DNA of 64,000 nucleotides, from the NCBI GenBank assembly GCA_947501105.1, contig CANMUP010000001.1, positions 186,001 to 250,000 on the forward strand, given 5' to 3'. The notes under the pieces are model-generated. The model was not told the origin of the DNA. It ran no database searches and saw only the letters and a program-made list of their open reading frames with translations. Position 1 is the first letter of the stretch; every line of letters begins with the position of its first letter. Origin of the DNA: an uncultured Flaviramulus sp. Its GTDB lineage: Bacteria > Bacteroidota > Bacteroidia > Flavobacteriales > Flavobacteriaceae. Below, one piece after another: positions 8,184 through 18,300 of the stretch. Position numbers and translations under genes: made by a program.

Positions 8184-8843
8184 ATGTATACTTCTAAAGA
8201 AATAATAAATAAAACCAAAGCTTTTGTAAAGGAAACACTCACCGATGCAGAAGGTGGACATGATTGGTTTCACACCTTAAGAGTATATAATAACGCCTTA
8301 CTCCTCTCTAAAAATGAAAATGTAGATGCGTTTGTTGTTCAATTGGGAGCTTTATTACACGATATTGCCGACAGCAAATTTTATGATGGCGATGATACTG
8401 TTGGTCCTAAAGTAGCACGTGAATTTTTGTTTAGAATAAATGTAGACTCTACCGTTATTGAACATGTTGTAAACATAATCGAAAATATTTCTTTTAATAA
8501 ATCGTTAGAAAAAGGGCAAAAATTTAAGTCTTTAGAATTAGATGTAATACAAGATGCCGACAGACTAGATGCTATTGGAGCTATTGGTATTGCACGTTGC
8601 TTTAATTACGGAGGCTTTAAAAATAGAAAGCTTTTTGATCCTTCAATAAAGCCCAATTTAAAAATGAGTAAAGCGGAGTATAAAACCTCTTCTTCACCAA
8701 CCATTAATCATTTTTATGAAAAATTGTTGCTTTTAAAAGATAAGATGAATACCAAAACTGGAAAAAAGATTGCTGAAAAACGCCATAACTATATGGTTGG
8801 GTTTCTAGATCAGTTTTATAGTGAGTGGGATGGTAAAGTTTAA
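8184..8843 (+). CDS. HD-domain phosphohydrolase
   Basis: 219 aa. The HD superfamily metal ligands are visible: HDWFHTLRVYNNALLL gives the first histidine, ALLHDIADSKF gives the HD pair, and IQDADRLDAIGAIGIARCF gives the last aspartate. The layout resembles the YedJ-like HD hydrolases. The substrate is unknown, probably a nucleotide or other phosphate. It converges with the radical SAM gene, overlapping it by four bases. Confidence 0.88.
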   Translation: MYTSKEIINKTKAFVKETLTDAEGGHDWFHTLRVYNNALLLSKNENVDAFVVQLGALLHDIADSKFYDGDDTVGPKVAREFLFRINVDSTVIEHVVNIIENISFNKSLEKGQKFKSLELDVIQDADRLDAIGAIGIARCFNYGGFKNRKLFDPSIKPNLKMSKAEYKTSSSPTINHFYEKLLLLKDKMNTKTGKKIAEKRHNYMVGFLDQFYSEWDGKV

Positions 8844-9913
8844 AATAGCTTTAGTTGCCCAACTTTATATGGTTCGTGTAAATCGCAATTTAGTTTAGGC
8901 ATAGCTTTATTTTTAAAATATTTTTTTCTGGCTAAACGCACCAACATATTAATTTGCTCTGCAATTTTACCTTCACCACGCATTCTGGTTCCATACCGGC
9001 TATCGTTTAAGCTTCCACCATGGCAACTTTCTATTTGATGCAAAACTTTATCAGCTCTATCTGGCATTGTTTTTTTTATCCAATCGGTAAAAATTTCGCC
9101 TATAGCGCCATTAAGCCTAACAATAGTATGTGCGATTCCTAACGCTCCATTATCTGATGCAGCCTTTGCTAATGGTAAAATTTCATGGCTATTTATTGAT
9201 GGAATTATTGGTGCTAGCATCACATTTACCGGAATGCCATTTTCGGTTAATGTTTTAACGGTTTCTAATCGCTTTTTTATAGTTGCAGTTCTTGGCTCTA
9301 AAATACGCCTTGTGTCTTCAGATAGTGACGTAATAGACATGTTTACTCCTATTAAATTATCTTTTGCCAATTGTTTTAAAATATCTAAGTCTCGAAGTAT
9401 TAAAGCGTTTTTTGTAATAATAGCAACTGGGTGTTTGTATTTTAAAAACACCTCTAAGCATTGTCTTGTAATTTTAAATTGCTTTTCGGCTGGTTGGTAA
9501 CAATCTGTGTTTCCTGACATTACTATTGGGTGTGCTTTCCAGCTTTTCTTTTTTATTAAAGTTTCTAATAATTTTGGAGCGTCTTTTTTTACCATAATTC
9601 TACGCTCAAAATCTAAACCTGCGCTATACCCCCAAAACTCATGCGAATTTCTTGCATAGCAGTATATGCATCCGTGTTCGCAACCTTGGTAGGCATTCAT
9701 AGAATACATCATACCTATATCTGGACTCTCAACTTTGTTGACTATGGTTTTAGGAAAGACTTCTAAATAAAGTGTTTTATTTTTATCACTTTCTTCGCCT
9801 TCCTTTAGGCAGAATTCTAAAAAATCATCACGCATTTCGTGACTTAATTCGAAGAAACGGTTGGGTACATTAAGCTGTGCACCACGTCCTTTTATGGCAG
9901 ATTTTGGGTTCAT
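8840..9913 (-). CDS. Radical SAM protein, PA0069 family
   Basis: 357 aa. The cluster-binding motif is CEHGCIYCYAR (C-x3-C-x2-C), near residue 75 in MNAYQGCEHGCIYCYARN, followed by HEFWGYSAGLDFE. This is the pattern of the PA0069 / Rv2578c group, distantly related to SplB. The reaction is not established for the family. The ATG start gives a basic N-terminus typical of the group. Its 3' end touches the HD-domain gene. Confidence 0.9.
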   Translation of the reverse strand: MNPKSAIKGRGAQLNVPNRFFELSHEMRDDFLEFCLKEGEESDKNKTLYLEVFPKTIVNKVESPDIGMMYSMNAYQGCEHGCIYCYARNSHEFWGYSAGLDFERRIMVKKDAPKLLETLIKKKSWKAHPIVMSGNTDCYQPAEKQFKITRQCLEVFLKYKHPVAIITKNALILRDLDILKQLAKDNLIGVNMSITSLSEDTRRILEPRTATIKKRLETVKTLTENGIPVNVMLAPIIPSINSHEILPLAKAASDNGALGIAHTIVRLNGAIGEIFTDWIKKTMPDRADKVLHQIESCHGGSLNDSRYGTRMRGEGKIAEQINMLVRLARKKYFKNKAMPKLNCDLHEPYKVGQLKLF

Positions 9914-10203
9914 TATAGTAAAAATAAGGGTTGAATGCTTTTTTTGAAGCTCTTTAAAATTACTTATAATTTGTATTGAAAAATGTTAAAACGAAAATGG
10001 GTTATTAACAAACTCGACAAATCGAGGTTTTATTATTAAAAATGACTTAGATAAATGACTATTTATGTTTCATTTGAATTTGTTAGAAAAAAATTATAGA
10101 TTCGTTCAGCGTTGTATATAAATCGCATGTGCTGAATTTATTTCAATATTAAAACGGATTCATATACTTGAAAAACGTTGGACACAATTGAAGAACAGTT
10201 CCT

Positions 10204-10653
10204 ATGAAGGAAATATTAACTTTATTTTTATTTGCCGTGATTTTTGTAAACAGCGGATTTAGTCAATCAAAAGCAATTGATTCTCTTGAAATTAAAACAA
10301 CTGATATTTCTAACGAATTCAAATTTTTGAAAAAGCTAAAATGTCAATCAATGCAATCAAAACTTTTATATGAAAACCCAGAAATGTATAGTTTCATTCT
10401 TGGAAAAACAATGGGCAAAAAATTTCAAACTTTTGAATATAAAGGAAAAAAGGGGTCGATATTATATTTTGAATTTGACAAAGATGCTGATAATGGAAAA
10501 GGATTTATTGAAGGTTTACTTTGGGGAGGAAAGAAGCCGAATAAAGCACATCCTGAAAATATAATTACTAAAGGAAAAGTAATGATAATTTTGAGCTTTC
10601 CTTTTAAAAGTGAAATTGGAAAAGAGTTGACAAAATTAGTATCTAAAAAATGA
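10204..10653 (+). CDS. Hypothetical secreted protein, 149 aa, in a cassette-like setting
   Basis: The N-terminus is a clear signal peptide ending near GFSQSKAI, so the protein is exported. The mature domain of about 130 residues has a FKFLKKLKCQSMQSK helix and a strand-rich middle (GKKGSILYFEFDK). I do not recognise a family. It is flanked by noncoding sequence with related motifs on both sides (around 10108-10133 and 10661-10687), which suggests it was acquired as a unit. Both neighbours point away from it or converge on it, so it is a single-gene transcription unit. Confidence 0.65.
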   Translation: MKEILTLFLFAVIFVNSGFSQSKAIDSLEIKTTDISNEFKFLKKLKCQSMQSKLLYENPEMYSFILGKTMGKKFQTFEYKGKKGSILYFEFDKDADNGKGFIEGLLWGGKKPNKAHPENIITKGKVMIILSFPFKSEIGKELTKLVSKK

Positions 10654-10691
10654 AAACTGTGGCTAACATTGTATAAAAAATAATGCTAAAT

Positions 10692-11474
10692 CTATTTCCC
10701 TGGAAAATCAGCTTTTCTTTTTTGTAAAAAAGCGGTAGTGCCTTCAGTAAAATCTTCCGTATCAAAACAATTACCAAATTCAGAAACCTCAACCTCAAAA
10801 CCATCTACACCATCTTCAAAATTAGCATTAATTGCTTTAATTGCTGCGCTAATAGCCACTGAGGAATTACGTGCTATTTTGCTAGCTATTTTCTCGCAAT
10901 GTGGTAGCAGTTCTTCTGGAGTAGTAACATGGTTTACCAAACCATAATGGTGTGCTTGGTTAGCATCAATCATACCTGCTGTCATAATAAGTTCCATAGC
11001 TCGTCCCTTGCCAATTAATTGTGGTAAACGCTGCGTACCACCATAACCTGGAATAACACCAAGTGATACTTCTGGTAAGCCCATTTTTGCATTGTTACTA
11101 GCTACTCTAAAATGGCACGCCATTGCTAATTCCAAACCTCCACCAAGTGCAAAACCGTTTACTGCTGCAATGGTTGGCGTTGATAAATTTTCAACAAAAT
11201 TAAACAATAACTCTTGTCCTTTTTTGGCTAGTTTTTTTCCTTTTTTAGAGTCGTAATCGGCAAATTCAGAAATATCTGCTCCAGCAACAAAGGCTTTTTC
11301 GCCACTACCGGTTACAATAATAGCTTTCGTGTTTTTATCGTCGTCAGCACTTTTAAAAGCTTCGTGCAATTCTTTAATTGTCACTTTATTTAAGGCGTTC
11401 AATTTAGTTGGACGGTTTATAGTTATAGTTGTAATTCCGTTTTGAAATGATGTTAAAATATTTTCGTAATTCAT
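10692..11474 (-). CDS. Enoyl-CoA hydratase/isomerase family protein
   Basis: 260 aa, crotonase superfamily. Visible blocks are the oxyanion-hole segment AFVAGADISEF near residue 65, NGFALGGGLELAMACHFR near 106-123, and the catalytic-glutamate region GLPEVSLGVIPGYGGTQRL. Residues at both catalytic glutamate positions (GGGLELA and LPEVSLG) are present, so hydratase activity (crotonyl-CoA type) is likely, in fatty acid or butyrate-type metabolism. It stands alone; the CoA transferase genes are 36 kb away. Confidence 0.9.
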   Translation of the reverse strand: MNYENILTSFQNGITTITINRPTKLNALNKVTIKELHEAFKSADDDKNTKAIIVTGSGEKAFVAGADISEFADYDSKKGKKLAKKGQELLFNFVENLSTPTIAAVNGFALGGGLELAMACHFRVASNNAKMGLPEVSLGVIPGYGGTQRLPQLIGKGRAMELIMTAGMIDANQAHHYGLVNHVTTPEELLPHCEKIASKIARNSSVAISAAIKAINANFEDGVDGFEVEVSEFGNCFDTEDFTEGTTAFLQKRKADFPGK

Positions 11475-11521
11475 ATTGTTATTTTTAAAATGGATTTCTG
11501 CCTAAGTTAGGACTGACAAAT

Positions 11522-11944
11522 TTATGATTCTTTTAAAAAAAGTTCTAACCCTGGAATTTCCATTATTTCTGAACTGTAAAACCTTATTGACGTTTTTATA
11601 ATTCTATTCGATTTATCTCTTGGGTGTTTCTTTTTAATTAAAGCCTTAGAGTTATTAAAGTTCTTGGTATAAGTTTCATCAATATCTTTAGATTTATCGG
11701 CAAAAAACAAAATAGTTTTTTTTTCAGATTTCCATGTTCCTTTACCATAAAAATTCTCTTCTGGATTTAACTCTCCAACTACATCTCTAAAGAAATTATA
11801 TAAAAATGTTCCATCTGGGTTTAAAGTAAGCGTCCACTTAATCTTTGTTCCATCTACAAGATTAGGCTCTCTTACATAAGTTCCAGATTGTCCGAACAAA
11901 TTCAAGCTAAATGCTGATAATACAATTATTAATAAATACTTCAT
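11522..11944 (-). CDS. Hypothetical secreted protein, 140 aa
   Basis: Signal peptide ending at LNLFGQSG, then a small strand-rich domain with NPDGTFLYNFF and GKGTWKSEKKTILFF, a pattern like small lipocalin-type or copper resistance-type barrels, but too weak to name. It lies 8 bp downstream of the sensor kinase on the same strand and may be co-transcribed with it. Confidence 0.65.
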   Translation of the reverse strand: MKYLLIIVLSAFSLNLFGQSGTYVREPNLVDGTKIKWTLTLNPDGTFLYNFFRDVVGELNPEENFYGKGTWKSEKKTILFFADKSKDIDETYTKNFNNSKALIKKKHPRDKSNRIIKTSIRFYSSEIMEIPGLELFLKES

Positions 11945-11952
11945 TGAATAAT

Positions 11953-13440
11953 TTATTCTCTAGGAAAAGAGACTTTAAATACTGTGCCTTTATCTTTTTC
12001 TGATGTAAATGTAATGCTACCATTATAAGTTTCAACAATGTTTTGCACCATCGCTAAACCTAATCCCATCCCGCTTGTTTTTGTAGTGAATTTAGGTTCG
12101 AAAACTTTAGATTTATTTTCTTCAGAAATGCCTTTACCGTTATCAGAAACTATAATGTTTACATGATTATTTTCTGAAGTTACTTGAACAACCACACTAG
12201 GGTGTTCCTTATCTTCTGGAATGGATTGAATACCATTTTTTACTAAATTGGTTACCACTCTAATAAGTTGTGTTCTGTCTAATTTCGCAATAATTTCTTC
12301 TTCATCTGCTTGAAAATGAATATAATCTTCGTTAAAAATATCTAAAGCTAACTTAACAATATTTACCACATTTAAGGTTTCATTTTGTTGCGCTGGCATT
12401 TTTGCAAAGTTGGAAAAGGCTGAGGCGATAGAACTCATAGTATCTATTTGCTGTATTAAAGTTTTGCTGTATTCGTCAACTTTTTTATTAATACTTTCGT
12501 CTTCTGGGTTAAACTTTCTTTGAAAATTTTGTACCGTTAAACGCATGGGAGTCAATGGGTTTTTAATTTCGTGGGCTACTTGCTTTGCCATTTCTCTCCA
12601 AGCTTGCTCACGTTCACTCTTTGCTAATTGCACCGCACTTTCTTCAAGCTCGTCAATCATACTATTATATGATTTTACAAGCGTTGAGATTTCTTCGCTA
12701 GTGTCATCTATATCAATTTTTTCGTTACGCTTTTCTAATCGTGTTGCGTTAATTTTATCGCTTATTGTTTTAAGCGATTTGGTAATAAATTTTGATAACA
12801 AAAACGCAACCCCAATTGCCATGAGTAAAACAAACAAATAGGCATAAGCTATACGCTCTAAAAATTCGTTAAGCTCTTTTGAAAGAAAATCGTCTTTCTC
12901 TAAATACGGAATGTTTAATATGGCTAACGACTTAGATTTTTGGTCTTTAATAAAAGTATATGATGACTGAAATGTTTCGCCATTTTCTTGGTGTTTATCA
13001 ACATACCTATGCTCTGCTAATCCAGTTATACTATTTAACTCAACTGTATTTGAGATAGCATTTAAAATTTCCGCATCTATACATTTATCTTTTAAATTGG
13101 GCTGTAAATTGGCTCTTGATGAAATTAAAAGAGATCCTTCTAAATCATATAAATTTATTTGAAGCCGATGTACTTCTCCAATATTTGCTATTTCTTCTTT
13201 AAAAATTAATGGAATATTTTCTGTTTTAATTTCCCAAGTATTCTGTCTACTATTTAAAACTCTGTTTATATGTGTTTTTATACTTTGTTCTTTACGCTCT
13301 AACCGTTGTTTGTGGTAATCTTTAGTCTCTTCTTTATATTGATAAATGGCTATCACTGCAATTAGTATAGACGCCAATAACACCAATAAAATCATGGTTA
13401 AGAAAATACGGGTGCGTAAAGAGAGTTTTTTTAGTTTCAT
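11953..13440 (-). CDS. Membrane sensor histidine kinase (NtrY-like architecture)
   Basis: 495 aa. Two membrane helices bound a periplasmic sensor of about 150 residues: the first near residues 12-32 and the second near 195-215. A HAMP segment follows. The H-box is VAHEIKNPLTPMRL with the phosphorylated His290; the N-box is VTNLVKNGIQSI; the G-boxes are VSDNGKGISE and GMGLGLAMVQNIV. All catalytic blocks are intact. No response regulator gene is adjacent, so its partner is encoded elsewhere. The first gene downstream encodes a small secreted protein. Confidence 0.93.
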   Translation of the reverse strand: MKLKKLSLRTRIFLTMILLVLLASILIAVIAIYQYKEETKDYHKQRLERKEQSIKTHINRVLNSRQNTWEIKTENIPLIFKEEIANIGEVHRLQINLYDLEGSLLISSRANLQPNLKDKCIDAEILNAISNTVELNSITGLAEHRYVDKHQENGETFQSSYTFIKDQKSKSLAILNIPYLEKDDFLSKELNEFLERIAYAYLFVLLMAIGVAFLLSKFITKSLKTISDKINATRLEKRNEKIDIDDTSEEISTLVKSYNSMIDELEESAVQLAKSEREQAWREMAKQVAHEIKNPLTPMRLTVQNFQRKFNPEDESINKKVDEYSKTLIQQIDTMSSIASAFSNFAKMPAQQNETLNVVNIVKLALDIFNEDYIHFQADEEEIIAKLDRTQLIRVVTNLVKNGIQSIPEDKEHPSVVVQVTSENNHVNIIVSDNGKGISEENKSKVFEPKFTTKTSGMGLGLAMVQNIVETYNGSITFTSEKDKGTVFKVSFPRE

Positions 13441-13527
13441 TTAGAGGTTTTGCGATTGCATAAATATAGCAATAATCAAACCAAACAGCTTCAGGTTGAT
13501 TTAAAAAAAACAGAACTTAGTAGATAG

Positions 13528-13614
13528 GCGCGTTAGGGATAGAAAAGAAAATCCTTTTTATGAGGCACGAGTAAAAAGATTGTATTGAATAGCCCGACCC
13601 GATAGGGTAACGCT
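13528..13614. ncRNA. Candidate structured RNA of Flavobacteria (Flavo-1-like)
   Basis: An 87-base intergenic block with several nested pairings. An outer pairing joins GCGTTA-type and TAACGC ends. An internal hairpin pairs TTTTTA with TAAAAA around tgaggcacgag, and a CCC/GGG hairpin closes GATA. The strings GAGGCACGAG and AGCCCGACCCGATAGGG match a conserved intergenic block I associate with flavobacterial genomes; I link it to the Flavo-1 candidate RNA, which is a recollection, not a search result. The transcribed strand is not clear. It lies between hemJ and the sensor kinase, both on the minus strand, so it could be in the kinase leader. Confidence 0.5.
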
Positions 13615-13622
13615 ATAATAAA

Positions 13623-14183
13623 TTAAGCTTCTGGATTCTTTTCTCTAATTTTTTTATAAAGTTTAAATCCTAGCATTAAAAGTATACCCAAAACAATGAT
13701 GCCTAACACACCAAAAATCCAATTTATAGCACTTTTTAAGATGACTAAAAAGATAACAGCGAATAGGATAAGGGTTGCGCCTTCGTTCCAAATACGCATA
13801 AAACTTGATGACTTTTTAACAACGTCGTTTTGTAATTGCTTAAAATATTGATGCGTTTTTAAATGATAAATAATTAGTAATACTACAAACCCCAGTTTTA
13901 CCTGCATCCATACTAAATATAATAAAGCAGGGTTTAAAATAAGCAAAATAATGGCAAAAAGCGTTGCTAAAATAGCAGATGGCCAAGTGATAATATACCA
14001 CAACCGTTTTGCCATTAACTTTAATTGTTTGCCTAAAATTTCTTTTTCTGGTGAGGGTTTATGGAAAGCTTCTATTTGATATACAAACAAACGCGGAATA
14101 TAAAATAACCCCGCAAACCATGTAATTATAAAAATAAGATGCAGTGCTTTTATATAATTATAATACCCTAAAAAATAGTCCAT
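13623..14183 (-). CDS. hemJ: Protoporphyrinogen IX oxidase HemJ (CopD/UPF0093 family)
   Basis: 186 aa, about five hydrophobic segments. The first contains the conserved histidine in ALHLIFIITWFAGLFYIPRLF, typical of HemJ; the MAKRLWYIITWPSAILATLF block is also a family hallmark. It oxidises protoporphyrinogen IX to protoporphyrin IX in the inner membrane. It follows hemH by two bases on the same strand, so the last two heme steps are encoded by one operon. HemJ is often annotated only as a CopD-family membrane protein; the context with ferrochelatase makes the HemJ call firm. Confidence 0.9.
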   Translation of the reverse strand: MDYFLGYYNYIKALHLIFIITWFAGLFYIPRLFVYQIEAFHKPSPEKEILGKQLKLMAKRLWYIITWPSAILATLFAIILLILNPALLYLVWMQVKLGFVVLLIIYHLKTHQYFKQLQNDVVKKSSSFMRIWNEGATLILFAVIFLVILKSAINWIFGVLGIIVLGILLMLGFKLYKKIREKNPEA

Positions 14184-14185
14184 GG

Positions 14186-15220
14186 TTAAGTGGTTTCAAT
14201 TTTTGTGTTAGCCCATTTATTAATCCAATTTGATAATAAATCAACAAATGCTACATCGTCATTTAAACATGGTATTGTTGTAAAATCTTGTCCTCCCATT
14301 TCATGAAAAATTTCTTGTCCTTCCATGGCTATTTCTTCTAAAGTTTCTAAACAATCGCTCACAAAAGCCGGTGTAGCAATAGCCATGTTTTTAATGCCTT
14401 GTTTTCCTAAACGTTCTATGGTTCTATCTGTATACGGTAATAACCAAGGGTCGAACCCTAATCGCGATTGAAACGAGGTTGAATAGGTGTTTTCTTTTAA
14501 ATCAAGTTTTTTAGCTACTAATCTTGTTACTTCTAAACATTGATGCCTGTAACAAAACTTATGCGCTTCACTTGGTGTAACACAACAGCTTCCATCAATT
14601 TTACAATGCGATTTTGTAACATCGCTTTTACGTATATGACGTTCTGGAACACCATGATATGAAAACAACAAATGATCAATTTGTTTATTTTTTAAATGAT
14701 TTTTTATCGAGTTTGAAAGCACTTCAATGTAATCTGGTTTATTATAAAATGCTGGAACAGATTCAATAGTAATATTTGGGAAATATTGTTGGCGGAGTTC
14801 TTCAGCTAATACCGTAATAGTTTCGGTTGTTGCCATTGCAAATTGAGGATATAAAGGGAAAAGTAAAACCTCATCAACACCTTTATCAACTAACTCTTGA
14901 AGCCCTTTTTTAATAGTCATGCTACCGTAGCGCATTGCTAATGATACTGGCACATCAACTTCTTGTTGAATTTTATTTTGAAGTCTTTCGGAAATTACAA
15001 TAAGCGGAGAGCCTTCATCCCACCATATCTTTTTATAAGCTGCAGCAGATTGCTTAGGTCTTGTATTTAATATAATTCCCTTTACTAAAGCAGTTCTTGC
15101 TACGAGCGGAATATCGATAACACGCTCGTCCATTAAAAATTCACCTAAATACTTTTTTACATCTTTTGGTTCTGGACTATCTGGAGAACCAAGGTTTACT
15201 AGTAAAATTCCTTTTTTCAT
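14186..15220 (-). CDS. hemH: Ferrochelatase
   Basis: 344 aa. It inserts ferrous iron into protoporphyrin IX. The N-terminal GILLVNLGSPDSPEPKDV and the central SYHGVPERHIRKSD (with the metal-site histidine) are diagnostic. The FQSRLGFDPWLLPYT block and the C-terminal FVSDCLETLEEI, with the second key glutamate region, are present. First gene of a hemH-hemJ operon; a TACTTTTG box lies 19 bp upstream of its start. Confidence 0.96.
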   Translation of the reverse strand: MKKGILLVNLGSPDSPEPKDVKKYLGEFLMDERVIDIPLVARTALVKGIILNTRPKQSAAAYKKIWWDEGSPLIVISERLQNKIQQEVDVPVSLAMRYGSMTIKKGLQELVDKGVDEVLLFPLYPQFAMATTETITVLAEELRQQYFPNITIESVPAFYNKPDYIEVLSNSIKNHLKNKQIDHLLFSYHGVPERHIRKSDVTKSHCKIDGSCCVTPSEAHKFCYRHQCLEVTRLVAKKLDLKENTYSTSFQSRLGFDPWLLPYTDRTIERLGKQGIKNMAIATPAFVSDCLETLEEIAMEGQEIFHEMGGQDFTTIPCLNDDVAFVDLLSNWINKWANTKIETT

Positions 15221-15238
15221 TTCCTTTTTTAACTATCA

Positions 15239-15246
15239 CAAAAGTA
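15239..15246 (-). promoter_or_regulatory. -7 box (TACTTTTG, minus strand) upstream of hemH
   Basis: On the minus strand this reads TACTTTTG, a perfect TAnnTTTG match, 19 bases before the hemH ATG. No clear -33 element was found. Confidence 0.5.
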
Positions 15247-15398
15247 CAACACAAATTTGTAATACTCATTAAAATACTGTGTTCACCTGTTAAAAAGCCC
15301 TTTTAACTAATTCGTGTTTATTATCCTACTTCAAAATAAATATATTTATATATTCGTTTAACACAACACGTTTTAATTTGTTATCGATTTATCTTTTT

Positions 15399-18300
15399 AT
15401 GAAAAAAACACTGCTAATATTAATTTTACTTATTTCATTTCACTTATCTGCACAACAAAAATATCAAAGCTTACTTTGGGAAATTTCTGGAAACGGATTG
15501 GAAAAATCATCATATTTATATGGTACAATGCATGTTAGTAAAAAAGTGGCTTTTAGGTTAGATGATGTGTTTTATAAAGTATTAAACAAAAGTGAGTGCA
15601 TCGCCTTAGAGTCTGACCCATCAACTTGGTTAGAGTTTAATTATAAAAGCGCCGCTTTTAACTTACTAAATGGTTTCTATGGAAATGATTTTTACTCTGA
15701 TTTATTTAGTTTAGAAAGACCAACACAGTTAGCCATTAGAAATAATATTAGAATAGACAATAGACTAATTAGTGGGTATTTATATAGAAAAAATTATGGC
15801 TTAGATAATTTTGAAGAAGAGACATATCTAGATATGTTTATATATCAAGCTGGTAAAAAACAAAACAAAACGATTGTTGGTCTAGAAGATTTGGCTGAAT
15901 CTAGATATTTAACTACTAAGGCTCGTTACAACTCAAACAAAAAAAAACCTGATTCTTGGTTACAAAAGCGTTTTAAAGAAGAAGGTGGTTTTTTAATTCA
16001 AGAAAACACATATAGAGAACGAAATTTAGACTTGCTTGACTCCATTGGTGTTGCAATTAATACGCCGTTTTTTAGAGAGAACATGTTGTATAAACGCAAT
16101 GAAAATATGGTTAAAGTTTTAGACTCTTTAATGCATAAAAAGTCTGTTTTTTCGGGTGTAGGTGCAGCTCATTTACCTGGAGAAAAAGGCATGATTAATA
16201 TGCTTATTGAAAAAGGATACACTGTTACTCCATTGGCTTCTAATCAAACAGATTATGGAAAATCTGAAAAGAAAAAACTTGAAAACTTATTTGTTAGCCC
16301 TAAACTCTCCTTACAGGCAACACCAGATAAATTCTTAACAATTAAAAGTTTTGATACATTAAGAGAGTTTTCTTACGGAACACAGAAATACTATCTAGCT
16401 CCAGACATGACAAATGGTGCTTTTTTAGCAATAAATAGAATTAGTGTTTTTGAGTTTTTACCTCATAAAAAATCTATTTCATTAGAAAAAATTGACGACT
16501 TACTTTATGAAGATATTCCTGGAACTATTCTTGAGAAAAAAGAAATTAAAGCACCTTTTCCTGGAATTAGTATTTTAAATAAAACAAAAAAAGGCGATTA
16601 TCAAAAATACCATATTTACAAAACTCCTTTGGAGATTATTATCATAAAATTTGGAGGAAAAAAAGACTTTGTACAAAAGTATGAAAGTGAGATTTTTAAA
16701 TCAATTGTTTTTAAGCATTACAGCGAGGGGTTTAAACCATTTAACGGCCCTTTTAAAAAGTATAGTTTTAAATTCCCTAATAATTATATTACTAACAATA
16801 TTGGCAACTCTGGTAAAAAATTAATACAAGCAAATCTTGACGATGAATATTATTTCTTTCAAGAATCACCTCATCAAGATATTAATTATATAGAAGAAGA
16901 TGCTTTTGAGGCTAAATATATTCATACAAGTTTTTACAAAAACTTAGAAATAGAAGAGGCTAATGGTAGCTTTGAAAACGGAGACTATAAAAGTTATATA
17001 TCAACTGCAATTATTGATACTTTAAATAATAAAAAGCTTTGGTTAAAATCTGTAGTTAAAGATAATAGTTATTATCTTTTAGGATATTCGGGCAAAAATC
17101 AAGAAAAGGCAAACACTTATTTTAATTCACTAAAATTTAAAACTCCACATTATGGGCCTTTAGAACAAGTTAAAGATACTTCCCTTTATTTCACTACAAA
17201 TTCACCCATAAAACCATCTCTTCCGTATAACTTATATAAGTATAACCGCAAAAAACCTTATCAGGAAATTGTAAAGGAAACAACCTATACATCAAAATCA
17301 AACCAACAGATATCTGTTACAAGAACAAAGTTTCACGACCTTAAAATGTATGAGAATATTGATAGTTTATGGAATAGTATTAATAGAAGAGCAAAGTTTT
17401 TATCTTCATTAGAAAACCGTAAAAAGCTAAAAGTTTTTGATGAAAAAAGATTTAGCAAAAATGGTTTCAATATTTTTACTCATAAACTCAAAGATTCTGC
17501 TAGTAATAAAATAATTCTTGTGAAGTATATTCAAAAACAAGGTGTAATCTACAAGCTTTCTGCACTAACTGATTCCATAAGTAAACCATCATCATTTATA
17601 AGTGAGTTTTATAATTCTTTTAAGCCTATAGATACCCTTTTAGGCAAAGATATTTTTAACGATAAAACACAACTATTTTTTGATGCATTAAAAAGTAATG
17701 ACAGCATTATTTTAAGTGGTTATATGCAACTTAATTTTTCTAAAAAACATACCCCTATGCTTATTAATGCTTTAGAAAACTATACGTTTCCTGAAGATAA
17801 ATTAATGATTAAAAATTATCTATTGAGAGAGCTTATTGAGAATGATAAAAGTGAAGTAGTTAATAAGTTTATTGAAAAATTATACTTAAAATCGTATTCA
17901 GATCCTAATACACAAAAGCTCATTCTTAATGGTATTCTTCATCGAAGAAATAAGGCTGCTTATTCTATGCTTTTAAGTTTAATGAATAACGATTTACCTC
18001 TAGGGTCTAAAACACCTAGCTTTAGTTTTTATAGTTTTAAATCAGATTCTTTAAAAACTGCAAAGCTTCTATTTCCAGAATTATTAAGTTTTTCAAATGT
18101 TGAAGAATATAAAGCCCCTATTTATGGCTTATTAACTAAACTTATAGATAGCAACATTGTTAAGCCTAAAACTTATAAGTCATTTAAAAAGCAGCTAATT
18201 AATGATGCGAAAATTCAAATAAAAAGAAGTTTAGGAAACAAAAAACACTATACTTATAACTTCAAAAAAAACCTAATATTAGATAATTACACCAAACTTT

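Noticed and set aside
9914-10203. Search for tRNA or riboswitch in the gap upstream of the secreted protein
   Set aside because: No cloverleaf or conserved aptamer pattern. A weak CTCGA/TCGAG hairpin near 10013-10027 has no clear role.
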